Shown here: one piece after another, positions 9,067-15,921 of the stretch
How the letters are laid out: each line of letters opens with the position of its first letter
Numbering within the stretch: the first letter of the stretch is position 1
Assembly (NCBI RefSeq): GCF_013087525.1
Contig: NZ_JABFCS010000001.1
Location: forward strand, 4,395,502 to 4,459,501
DNA: 64,000 nt
From: Ramlibacter montanisoli
GTDB taxonomy: Bacteria; Pseudomonadota; Gammaproteobacteria; Burkholderiales; Burkholderiaceae_C
Direction: 5' to 3'
The notes under the pieces: generated by a model
Databases searched by the model: none
What the model was told of the DNA's origin: nothing
Seen by the model: only the letters and a program-made list of their open reading frames with translations
Program-made: the position numbers and the translations under genes

Positions 9067-9558
9067 ATGCGACTGAAATTGGATGATCTGCGGCAGATCA
9101 CCGCAAGAGGCGAATGGAAGGCATTGGCCGCGTCCGTCGCCGCGACGGACACAGCCGTGTTGCGACGCGAGGACTTCGAAACGTACTGGATCGAAGCCGG
9201 GCACCAGATCCGCGAGCAAGTGGACGATGATCGGGCGCTGATCCGCCTACTTCGGAAGATGTTGCCTCCGTACTCCGGCCCTGGTTTAGACCTTTATAGG
9301 GGCGAAAACGTCAACAGATGGCGTGCGGGGCGCCTAGGCTTGGCATGGACGCTCGACGTGGAAACGGCGCGCATGTTTGGGCGCGGGCTCAATGCATTTT
9401 ACGGCGGTGGAGTCTTACTACGAGCGCGGTTTGAGGCTCCCGCGATCCTTAGCGCGCCATCCGAGCACAGTCGATACCTCGACGAAGGTCAATTCACCGT
9501 GGACCCATTCGCTGGAACGGGTATGGTGGTGATAGAAGTCTACCCAGAAGTCACATAG
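9067..9558 (+). CDS. Unknown protein, possibly ADP-ribosyltransferase-like
   Basis: 163 residues. The N-terminal 60 residues are helical and charged. The second half has LYRGENVNRW (Arg78), GLAWTLDVETARMFG (94-105), a short hydrophobic strand and DEGQFTVDP near 139-147. That order (Arg strand, S/T-rich strand followed by an E..A..F helix, then an acidic motif) recalls the fold of ADP-ribosyltransferase-like toxins and phage proteins. The canonical STS and E/Q-x-E motifs are not exact, so this is only a suggestion. A GAGGTGA sequence lies about 12 bases before the ATG. The gap to the SIR2 gene is only 8 bases, so they are co-transcribed. Confidence 0.6.
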   Translation: MRLKLDDLRQITARGEWKALAASVAATDTAVLRREDFETYWIEAGHQIREQVDDDRALIRLLRKMLPPYSGPGLDLYRGENVNRWRAGRLGLAWTLDVETARMFGRGLNAFYGGGVLLRARFEAPAILSAPSEHSRYLDEGQFTVDPFAGTGMVVIEVYPEVT

Positions 9559-9566
9559 GACAAGAC

Positions 9567-10763
9567 ATGCCGCATCCTGGCTTTCGCATCTTCGTTTTGG
9601 GTGCAGGCTTTTCAAGGCCAGCAGGCCTGCCGCTGGCCAGCGAACTTTTCCCGCTCGTCAAGAACTCCATCGAGGAACGCCATGGGCGGGACACCAAGTT
9701 CCATAAGGACCTGGCGGACTACATTCGATACAAGAAATTGGCGGACGGCGAGGAAGTACATGAGAGCGCAGTGGACCTAGAGGCGCTGCACTCGCATTTG
9801 GACATTGAGCACTTTCTTGGTCTCCGCGGCAGCGACACTTGGAGTAAGGAGGGCAACGAATCACAACTCATGATCCGCCGTGCGATCGGGGAAGTCATTC
9901 ATCGGCACACGCCAGCGCTAGACAAACTGCCGTCCGCCTACTATCGGTTCGCGGAGAATCTTTCTTTGCACGATTGGGTGCTGACGCTCAACTACGACCT
10001 CGTTCTCGAACGTGCCCTGGAACATGTCGGAAAACCCTATCGACTGTTCCCACACCGGTTCGTGGACGTTGGAGAGCACTTGAACGTGGTTGATTCGAGC
10101 AAGGAAGAGGTCATCTTGCTCAAGCTGCATGGCTCCGTAGATTGGTTTCATAACGCGAGCTTCCTCGAACAGCGTGCCTCGTTAGGGCCTCGAACTGCTG
10201 CGGGCCCAGTAGTACACGAAGTCTTTGATTTCCCGGAGCGCTTCGGAGTGTCTCCGCTCGTCGAGGGCCCCCGCCAACCGGATGATCCGCTTCGGCATGT
10301 GCAGCGAATCAAGAACTGCGATGCGTTCTACCGATCCTCTCGCGGCTTCGACGCCCCTTTCATTCTTTCTCCGTCACACGTCAAATTCGTGTATGCGCAG
10401 CCCTTGCTCAGCTTTTGGCATGGGATGGGACAGTCAGGAGGTTGGAACCTAGGCCTGAATGTGATCGGCTTTTCCTTGCCACAGCATGACGAGTACATCC
10501 GCGTTGGTCTGTACCAGATGATCCGAAACTTCCAGTTTTACTCATGGGACACGAACTTCTTCGGGCACCACAAAGATTACGTGAAGTTCGTGGACTTCCA
10601 AGCTTCGAGGGATGGGATGAACAGGTACCTCAAACGGTACGCCTTCTCCGAACCAAGTAGGTCCGCCTTTCTGTTTGCCGGGTTCGGTGACGATGCCGTT
10701 GAATTTCTGTTCACCCAACAGCGGCCCGCACCAACGAACATCGTAACCGGTGCAATCGGTTGA
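9567..10763 (+). CDS. SIR2-like NAD-hydrolase domain protein, predicted anti-phage effector
   Basis: 398 residues. SIR2-family motifs appear in order: GAGFSRPAG at 12-20 (NAD-binding glycine loop), TLNYD at 140-144 and LKLHGSVDW at 186-193, with His188 as the expected catalytic base. A late NVIGFSLPQHDEYIR resembles the GxSL..D..i strand of SIR2_2 domains. In known systems (ThsA, DSR, SIR2-HerA, AVAST and others) such domains destroy NAD+ on infection. The protein is stand-alone, with no STALD, TPR or HerA fusion. An AGGACA sequence sits 8 bases before the ATG. Its trigger is presumably the 9067 or 8185 product, which is inference. Confidence 0.85.
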   Translation: MPHPGFRIFVLGAGFSRPAGLPLASELFPLVKNSIEERHGRDTKFHKDLADYIRYKKLADGEEVHESAVDLEALHSHLDIEHFLGLRGSDTWSKEGNESQLMIRRAIGEVIHRHTPALDKLPSAYYRFAENLSLHDWVLTLNYDLVLERALEHVGKPYRLFPHRFVDVGEHLNVVDSSKEEVILLKLHGSVDWFHNASFLEQRASLGPRTAAGPVVHEVFDFPERFGVSPLVEGPRQPDDPLRHVQRIKNCDAFYRSSRGFDAPFILSPSHVKFVYAQPLLSFWHGMGQSGGWNLGLNVIGFSLPQHDEYIRVGLYQMIRNFQFYSWDTNFFGHHKDYVKFVDFQASRDGMNRYLKRYAFSEPSRSAFLFAGFGDDAVEFLFTQQRPAPTNIVTGAIG

Positions 10764-10925
10764 CGCCGCATTGCGAGGCCCCCGGATGTCTCAGCCGCTC
10801 TGCATGCACGCCTGCAGGGCGGCTGCGCGTGCCTTCGGTCCAATTGACGGCCAATTGGCTTGCGGAAGCCGGCTGCCAGGGTGCGCTTGCCGCGCGCCGT
10901 TCGATGCCCGGTATCGATTGCACGT

Positions 10926-10939
10926 CAACAACATTGTTG
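10926..10939. promoter_or_regulatory. Short palindrome upstream of second island operon
   Basis: CAACAA and TTGTTG form a perfect inverted repeat separated by two bases, 20 bases upstream of the candidate -35 at 10959. It could be an operator for a small dimeric regulator, but no regulator gene is encoded in the island, so the site may also be chance. Confidence 0.25.
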
Positions 10940-10958
10940 CCGCGCACCACTTAGGTGA

Positions 10959-10987
10959 TTGTCGGGCGGCTTATTCCAGCCAATAAT
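10959..10987 (+). promoter_or_regulatory. Possible sigma70-like promoter of the PIN/HEPN operon
   Basis: TTGTCG (10959-10964) and AATAAT (10982-10987) are 17 bases apart, the same spacing and same -10 hexamer as the candidate promoter at 8150-8178. A start near 10994 would place the GGAGGGG ribosome binding site at the very 5' end of a short leader before the ATG at 11011. Confidence 0.4.
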
Positions 10988-11010
10988 CCGCGACAACGGA
11001 GGGGACTGCC

Positions 11011-11064
11011 ATGGTGCGAGGTTGGACCGCAAAGGCCCATGTTGCGTTGGTACGCGCAGCGTGA
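11011..11064 (+). CDS. 17-residue leader peptide, coupled to next gene
   Basis: A strong GGAGGGG site lies 7 bases before an ATG that opens a 17-codon frame, MVRGWTAKAHVALVRAA. Its TGA overlaps the GTG start of the membrane protein (GTGA at 11061-11064). The good ribosome binding site serves this frame, and the next gene has none of its own, which points to translational coupling. There is no run of a single amino acid as in attenuator peptides. It could be a regulatory leader or a very small functional peptide. Confidence 0.5.
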   Translation: MVRGWTAKAHVALVRAA

Positions 11065-11594
11065 GCGACTTTACTTGGCACTACTTGTTGCCGCTGACGC
11101 CACTCGTAAGCCGCTTCTTGGTGGCTGCATCGTGGCACAGGCTCATGGCGAAAGCTCTCCCCGAAGCCGCGCAGGAACGCGATTTCCAGCGCGCGACGAT
11201 TCTCAGCCTCGCGGGATTTAGTTTCACGGCCGCCGCTGGACTAGCAGTGCTGGATGCGCGAACCCGGTTGGGGCTCCAGCTTCCCATTTGGTTCGTCGCG
11301 GTGAGCTTTGTGGCTTACCTCAGCGCTCACAACATGCAGGCATACAAGGCGACTTGGCTTCAAGACCAAGTGGCGACAGCGCTGTCAGAGGCAGGGAGCC
11401 TCTCCTTGAACTTGGCGCTTATAAGTCTGCTGCTCAGTGCGAACAAGCCCGATGAAGGGCTCGCCTCCTGGTTCAAATGTCTGGTGACGGTTGTCGCTCT
11501 AAGCGCATGGGCCGTGGATCACATTGCGAGGCTATACATCGAATGCACGTACTTCGGCGCGGCAGCTGAGGAGGGCTCCAATGAGCACGCGTAA
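11061..11594 (+). CDS. Integral membrane protein of unknown function
   Basis: 177 residues from a GTG at 11061. The frame is open further upstream to a TTG at 10959, but that codon overlaps the predicted promoter and the extra residues look non-coding. Four to five hydrophobic segments are visible: FTWHYLLPLTPLVSRFLVA, ILSLAGFSFTAAAGLAVL, LPIWFVAVSFVAYL, LSLNLALISLLL and LVTVVALSAWAVDHI. No family was recognised. The 3' end overlaps the histone-like gene by 14 bases. A membrane protein in a nuclease-bearing defence operon could be an effector or a sensor; that is inference. Confidence 0.65.
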   Translation: MSDFTWHYLLPLTPLVSRFLVAASWHRLMAKALPEAAQERDFQRATILSLAGFSFTAAAGLAVLDARTRLGLQLPIWFVAVSFVAYLSAHNMQAYKATWLQDQVATALSEAGSLSLNLALISLLLSANKPDEGLASWFKCLVTVVALSAWAVDHIARLYIECTYFGAAAEEGSNEHA

Positions 11595-11958
11595 GCCACC
11601 GTCAGAAGGAACGGGTGCGAAGAAAGCGCCAGCGAAGAAGGCAGGAGCGAAGCGCCCTGCGGCGAGGAAGACGACAGCGAAGCGTCCGGCGGCCAAGAAG
11701 ACGACAGCGAAGCGTCCGGCGGCCAAGAAGACGACAGCGAAGCGCCCGGCGGCCAAGAAGGCAGCAGCGAAGCGCCCGGCAGCCAAGAAGGCAGCCGCAA
11801 AAGGTTCCTCATGGGGAATGGCTTCGGGCCGAACACCGGCGAAGCGCTCCAATGGGGGCATTTCGTTGGGCCGTTCGGAGTCAATCGCAACTTTCGTGAG
11901 GTGTGACGTGTGCGGGCTTCGTTTTCCGCGAGGTTTGTCATGTCCGCGGTGTGCTTAG
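11581..11958 (+). CDS. Histone H1-like Lys/Ala-rich protein with C-terminal zinc ribbon
   Basis: 125 residues. Residues about 12-75 are a highly basic run of decapeptides of the type TTAKRPAAKK, like the tails of eukaryotic H1 and of bacterial H1-like proteins (AlgP/BphH1 type). The C-terminus has two CxxC knuckles (CDVCGLRF then CPRC), which would bind one zinc ion. The basic tail should bind DNA or RNA without sequence specificity. The gene overlaps the preceding gene by 14 bases and is followed after one base by a small ORF and then by the PIN gene, so it is inside a nuclease operon. Confidence 0.75.
   Translation: MSTRKPPSEGTGAKKAPAKKAGAKRPAARKTTAKRPAAKKTTAKRPAAKKTTAKRPAAKKAAAKRPAAKKAAAKGSSWGMASGRTPAKRSNGGISLGRSESIATFVRCDVCGLRFPRGLSCPRCA
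11647..11796 (+). repeat. Five tandem 30-bp coding repeats
   Basis: Five head-to-tail copies of a 30-base unit (each beginning GCGAAGCG and containing GCCAAGAAG or a variant) start at 11647, 11677, 11707, 11737 and 11767. Copies 2 and 3 are identical; the others differ by a few substitutions. Each encodes one decapeptide of the basic tail, so the tail can lengthen or shorten in ten-residue steps. Confidence 0.9.
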
Positions 11959-11959
11959 C

Positions 11960-12079
11960 GTGTTCGTCGCGGTGTTGGCCCAAGAGCCCATCTTCGGCGC
12001 CTACGCCATGGACTGCCAATTCAAAGAAGACCTGACGCGCGCGCGTGCTAGCAACGTGGTGAGGGACGCTCGGACATGA
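11960..12079 (+). CDS. Possible 39-residue protein coupled to the PIN gene
   Basis: An open frame from GTG 11960, one base after the histone-like stop, runs to a TGA that overlaps the ATG of the PIN gene (ATGA at 12076-12079). An internal ATG at 12008 would give 23 residues with the C-terminus FKEDLTRARASNVVRDART. No ribosome binding site is convincing for either start. The tight packing on both sides argues that it is translated, at least to couple the PIN gene. No family was recognised. Confidence 0.35.
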   Translation: MFVAVLAQEPIFGAYAMDCQFKEDLTRARASNVVRDART

Positions 12080-13095
12080 CGCCCAGCTTCGTCTTCTTGG
12101 ATACCAGCGTGCTGGATGGACAGCAGTACAACTTGAATTCCACCGCGCTGGTTTCGTTCATCCCAGTCGCGAAGAAGCACAAAATTACCCTCTTGCTCCC
12201 GCACCCGACCGAACAGGAAATTCGGCGGCACATCAAAGAACGGGCGAGGGAGGCGCTGACTCGCCTTGGCACGGCCTTCCGCGAAGCGCGGAAGAGCGCA
12301 CCGTTCCTGACAGGGTGGGAACACTTCCCGGAAGACGTGTCAGACAAGGTGGATGAGGCGGTGCGCGTCGCCCTTTATGAGTGGAGACTTTTTCTCGGCA
12401 GATTCAATGTAGAACGGCTTGACTACGAAGCCATCAACTTGCGTGATGTGATGCACTGGTACGACACGCTCACGCCCCCTTTTCGGGAGGGCAAGAAGCG
12501 GAAGGAGTTTCCCGACGCCTTTGCACTTGCCATTCTTGCGGCACATGCCGCTGCGACGGGAAAGATCATTGCCGTCGTTTCCGAAGATGCTGACTTCCAA
12601 CTGGCATGTGATCGCTATCACTCGCTGCTCTACTTCAAGTCCCTTCCTGCCCTGACTGAAGTACTGCTGGCTGACCCCTCGGAGATTGAAGCACTTCGCG
12701 CGGCAGTGCTGGGCGATCCGTCCCTCTTGGAAATCGGCATTGCAATCCACGCCACGGAGAGCTTTCTTTCCTTCCACATTGACAATCGCTATGACGTGCA
12801 TGAATGGAAGGTGGCCCAAGCCAGGATCACCGACATGCGGGTCGTGGCACTAGGCGTTGGAGAATGCAAGGTCACCTTCGAGGCGGAGATTGATTTTGAA
12901 GTCCATCTTGGATGGAGCGAGTGGGATGAGGCGACTGAGGAAACTACTTCCGAAAGCGACTGGTTCATCGAAACGCATCCCTTCAGCGGCGCAGCGAAAT
13001 TGGCACTTGAGGCGAACAAGCACATTCGAAGTGTTCCCTTGGTGTCCCTGAACGAACACCTTGTCTCTTTTGAAGAAACACCGCGCAGGCGATAG
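12076..13095 (+). CDS. PIN-domain ribonuclease (DUF4935-like)
   Basis: 339 residues. The N-terminal PIN domain (about 1-185) has the conserved acidic set: Asp9 in VFLDTSVL, Glu46/Glu48 in HPTEQEIRRHI, Asp147 in EFPDAFALAILA and the VSEDADF strand (Asp171/Asp173). This matches the DUF4935/PIN_12 group of metal-dependent RNases. The C-terminal 150 residues, with several acidic beta strands (VTFEAEIDFEVHLGWSEWD), are not a family I can name and may regulate the nuclease. The stop codon is immediately followed by the ATG of the HEPN gene. Confidence 0.8.
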   Translation: MTPSFVFLDTSVLDGQQYNLNSTALVSFIPVAKKHKITLLLPHPTEQEIRRHIKERAREALTRLGTAFREARKSAPFLTGWEHFPEDVSDKVDEAVRVALYEWRLFLGRFNVERLDYEAINLRDVMHWYDTLTPPFREGKKRKEFPDAFALAILAAHAAATGKIIAVVSEDADFQLACDRYHSLLYFKSLPALTEVLLADPSEIEALRAAVLGDPSLLEIGIAIHATESFLSFHIDNRYDVHEWKVAQARITDMRVVALGVGECKVTFEAEIDFEVHLGWSEWDEATEETTSESDWFIETHPFSGAAKLALEANKHIRSVPLVSLNEHLVSFEETPRRR

Positions 13096-13743
13096 ATGCA
13101 TCAGAGCGGCACCGATCATCGGACGAAAGTAGTGCAGGCGTTCTGCAATGAATGCGTTTGGGCCTGCAGCATCCGCACGCACTTCGCCGACTTGTTTGAG
13201 TTCAACGAGGCCAGAAGATCGTTGCTCAGGGAAGCTGCCAATACGTTCTTTGGCGACTTGAACATCCTGCTGGTTGAATACATCATTCTTCAGCAGTGCA
13301 AGTTGACGGACCCTGCAGACTCCGGGAAGGGCAAGGAAAATCTCACAACCGACTACATCCTTTCTCTCGGATGGATGCCCTCCACGCAGGCTCGCCTTCA
13401 GACCGCGAACACACGCCTCCGCGCGTATCGAGACAAGATTGCTGACGCTAGGCGAAAGCTTATTGCGCACGCGGACCTTCGCTCGCATTTGCTGGAGGTG
13501 GGGCTCGGTATGGTGACGCAGTCCGAAGAGACTGCGTTTTGGGACGATCTTCAGGAATTTGTCGACGCGGCTCACGGCGAGGCAGTGGGCGGACCGTTTC
13601 CCATTCATGCGAGCATGCCGGATGGCGATGTGGCTAGTCTTGTGCACGTTTTGCGCGATGGGGTGGACTACGATGACATCGTGAAGGAACGCCCTGACCT
13701 GAGCATCTCCCGTTATGGAAAGCGCCGCTATGGCGATGTATAG
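13096..13743 (+). CDS. HEPN/AbiU2-like protein
   Basis: 215 residues, mainly helical. It carries the sequence ADARRKLIAHADL, an R-X4-H motif (Arg120, His125), which is the catalytic signature of HEPN RNases and matches the AbiU2 subgroup (R..lIAHsD). The region before it (FFGDLNILLVEYIILQQ, then TDPADSGKGKENLTTDYIL) also fits AbiU2. HEPN proteins are toxins or RNases in abortive infection and toxin-antitoxin systems. There is no gap after the PIN gene, so the products are made in step and may form one complex or act as toxin and control. Confidence 0.75.
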   Translation: MHQSGTDHRTKVVQAFCNECVWACSIRTHFADLFEFNEARRSLLREAANTFFGDLNILLVEYIILQQCKLTDPADSGKGKENLTTDYILSLGWMPSTQARLQTANTRLRAYRDKIADARRKLIAHADLRSHLLEVGLGMVTQSEETAFWDDLQEFVDAAHGEAVGGPFPIHASMPDGDVASLVHVLRDGVDYDDIVKERPDLSISRYGKRRYGDV

Positions 13744-14297
13744 CCGGTGCTGTATAGGTGTTGAAGCCCGCCCGCAAGGGTTCCTTGTTCCTGACGACCC
13801 CCGCATGCCGACGAATCCCCCGGCGGGGTCCTTCGACAACCGACTGTCCAGTGTCCGCAGCGCCGACCGGGCACACCGCTATGTCGGTGTTGGTCCCTGC
13901 ATCAACTCAAGGGACTTCTAGTGCCAATCACACCCCAGTGGTGTCTCGCCTGCGAGCTAGCTGGTGTGTGGCCGTCTCATTGGCATTGTGTGGTCAAACC
14001 CGCAGTTCGCCTCTAGCAGGACTGCGCGGATTGACTCACAGCCCCAACTGAGAGGCGCAAATTGGCACCAAGGTCCAGCGCTGCTCAGCACAGCCAGCTT
14101 AAGGCAGTCAGCACCCTGTGGACTCGCAATCCGCCGGTTCCAGGCGTCTGCTTCTGGCAGCAGCTGACATTCGGCGCCCAAAGCCCGACTGGCAGCACTC
14201 AGTCTCAAGTGGTCCACTGGACAAGGTCCACCGCGCAGCGGGAGCAGCCCTCGGCAGGTGCAATCGCCCCGTCGACTTTCGAGCCATGGGCGTCCTT
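13744..14297. other. Gene-free stretch at the island right flank
   Basis: About 550 bases without a convincing reading frame on either strand. Short frames lack ribosome binding sites and family signatures. Composition is intermediate. No integrase, transposase or tRNA fragment was recognised. The mnmE relic follows directly. Confidence 0.4.
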
Positions 14298-14420
14298 GGA
14301 ATGCGGGCCCGGGAAGTGGATCGCGAGGCCTTGGTTGATGGCGCGGCCGTGGGCGGCGCGGAAGGGGCGGTAGGTCGCTTCGCGCGGATGGAGCGCGCGG
14401 CCGTCGAGGCGGGCGAACAT
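14298..14420 (-). pseudogene. mnmE: Relic of tRNA-modification GTPase gene mnmE
   Basis: The minus-strand translation contains GRALHPREATYRPFRAA followed by INQGLAIHFPGPHS. This corresponds to about residues 35-75 of the N-terminal formyl-THF-binding domain of MnmE, where family members read grxLxpReAtyxpFrxaxG followed by IDqGLAixFPaPHSyTGED. The match stops after PHS, where YTGED would follow, and no start or remaining domains are present. It is therefore a truncated fragment of about 41 codons. The functional gene is presumably elsewhere. Such a fragment suggests a past duplication or recombination at this border. Confidence 0.55.
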
Positions 14421-14431
14421 GCCCGCCTTTC

Positions 14432-14731
14432 TCAGTGTAGCCGGACCGTCGCGTCGACCAAGGCATGCACCAGCATGCGTGACTGCCGGTCGCTCGTGTA
14501 GCGCTCGCCGGCGGCGAGCACCGTGTCCTTGCAGTCCCCGTCGTGGGTTATCCAGACGTCGCCGCGCACGACTTCCAGCCGCAGGCCCTGCGGCTCCGGC
14601 AGCACCATTGTCGCCCCCTTCTGCAGGTGCTGCACCGCCGCGGGTGCCGGCGTGATGCTGGCGCGGCCCGGCGGCAGGAAGGCCTCAAAGGCATGGAGGA
14701 CATGGAACAGGGAGGTCTGGGCGGCTCGCAT
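14432..14731 (-). CDS. DUF2917 family protein
   Basis: 99 residues. The C-terminal 60 residues carry the DUF2917 pattern: LRLEVVRGDVWITHDGDCKD, then a Val-Leu-Ala-Ala-Gly turn (TVLAAGERYT) and a final strand. The cupin-like short beta fold is common in Burkholderiales, and its function is unknown. The gene ends 12 bases from the mnmE relic, so it sits right at the edge of the disturbed region. Confidence 0.75.
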   Translation of the reverse strand: MRAAQTSLFHVLHAFEAFLPPGRASITPAPAAVQHLQKGATMVLPEPQGLRLEVVRGDVWITHDGDCKDTVLAAGERYTSDRQSRMLVHALVDATVRLH

Positions 14732-14844
14732 GGCTTTCTCCGGCGGGTTGGCGATGGAGAAAGTCTGGTCGGCCGGGCAGCTCTCCGATAGTGTCAGGAT
14801 TACGGTAGGTCGCCTCGGCGGCTACGGTGGCCGTACCGTAGTTG

Positions 14845-15921
14845 CTAGCGGGCGAGCAGCCCGGCGCCTGTGGCCCGGTGCACCGCTTCCGCCCGGGTCC
14901 CGCAGGCCAGCGCCTTGAGGGCCCCGGCCACGTGCATCTCCACTGTGCGCGGGCTGAGCTGGAGCACGCGGGCGATCTCCTTGTCGGTGCGGCCCGCCGC
15001 CACCAGCTGCAGCACTTCGCGCTGGCGCTCGGTCAGGCGGGCCGTTTCGACGGCCGCGCTGCCCAGGAACTCGTGCAGCGCGGCCTTGACCGTGGGCCAG
15101 CCCGGGTCCCCAAACAGCGGCAGGTGATTGTCTCCCTCGACGGGCAGGAAACGCGCTCCCGGGACGAGGGCGGCCAGACTGCGGCCCTGTTCGAAGTAGA
15201 TCAGGCGATCCCCGCGCATGTGGAACACCAGGGCGGGACAGCGCACGCGGGTCGCGTCGCCCTTGACGTTGATGGAGAACATCGCCCGCAGGCAGCGCAC
15301 CGCGGTCTGCGCATCAGCAGTGAGGTGCTGGTAGTCGTCGAAGGCATTCTTTGCCTCGGACGAGGCGTGGGGCATGAACTTGTTGACAAACACCTGCCGG
15401 AACTCGGGCGAGGCCCCACCCCAGCCCAGTTCCGCCACCTTGAGCAAGGTCTCCGCTTCCTCGCGGATGCGCGGGTCAGGCTTGCCGGTGGTGAAGTAGG
15501 AGGTCGCGAAGCCGCCGAACAGCACCAGCCGGCTGACCCGCTCCGGATGGCGCGCCGCATAGGCGACCGCGATGGCGGCCCCCTGCGAAATGCCCAGCAA
15601 CGGGAAGGTCGGCAGGCCCAGCGCATCCACCACCGTCTCCAGGTCGCGCACCCAGGCGTCGAAGGAGATGTCGTCCACGCGCCGGGCGGACAGGCCGCAG
15701 CCCCGCGCGTCGTAGGTGACATAGGTGTGCGAGCGCGCAAGCTCCTCGATCCAGTGCCGGTTGAAGGGACTGGTGGCATCGGCCTCGATGTGGGTGAGCC
15801 ACGTTGCCGCCTTCACCAGCGGCGGCCCGGTGCCGTAGAGCCCCATGGCCAGCTGTACGCCGTCGGGCGTGGTGCAAAAGCGGATGTCCTGGGGGGTGTC
15901 ACGGCCGCAGTGTCGCGCCAA
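14845..15921 (-). CDS. Alpha/beta hydrolase fused to a LuxR-type HTH regulator domain
   Basis: 358 residues. Residues about 10-285 are an alpha/beta-hydrolase fold with TYVTYDARGCGLS, a nucleophile elbow GISQGAA, an acid-region FHMRGDRLI and a final His in VEGDNHLPLFGDP. Residues about 295-350 are a LuxR/GerE helix-turn-helix (LTERQREVLQLVAAGRTDKE, then LSPRTVEMHV). The arrangement resembles hydrolase-LuxR regulators related to adenylate-cyclase-type regulators in Burkholderiales. The hydrolase part may sense a ligand rather than catalyse; the Ser-His set looks intact, so activity is possible. Target genes are unknown. Confidence 0.8.
   Translation of the reverse strand: MARHCGRDTPQDIRFCTTPDGVQLAMGLYGTGPPLVKAATWLTHIEADATSPFNRHWIEELARSHTYVTYDARGCGLSARRVDDISFDAWVRDLETVVDALGLPTFPLLGISQGAAIAVAYAARHPERVSRLVLFGGFATSYFTTGKPDPRIREEAETLLKVAELGWGGASPEFRQVFVNKFMPHASSEAKNAFDDYQHLTADAQTAVRCLRAMFSINVKGDATRVRCPALVFHMRGDRLIYFEQGRSLAALVPGARFLPVEGDNHLPLFGDPGWPTVKAALHEFLGSAAVETARLTERQREVLQLVAAGRTDKEIARVLQLSPRTVEMHVAGALKALACGTRAEAVHRATGAGLLAR

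Noticed and set aside
10959-11060. Upstream TTG start for the island membrane protein
   Set aside because: The TTG coincides with the candidate -35 hexamer and the added residues are polar and unlike a membrane protein. The GTG at 11061 is coupled to the leader peptide.
11647-11796. Regular 30-bp repeats that look like a repeat array
   Set aside because: The repeats are directly adjacent with no spacers and encode the decapeptides of the basic protein, so this is not a CRISPR array.
13744-14297. Insertion-sequence ends or attachment repeats at the island border
   Set aside because: Short similar words such as TGGTCCACTGGACAAGGTCC-type repeats are present, but no paired terminal repeats or transposase remains could be found by reading.
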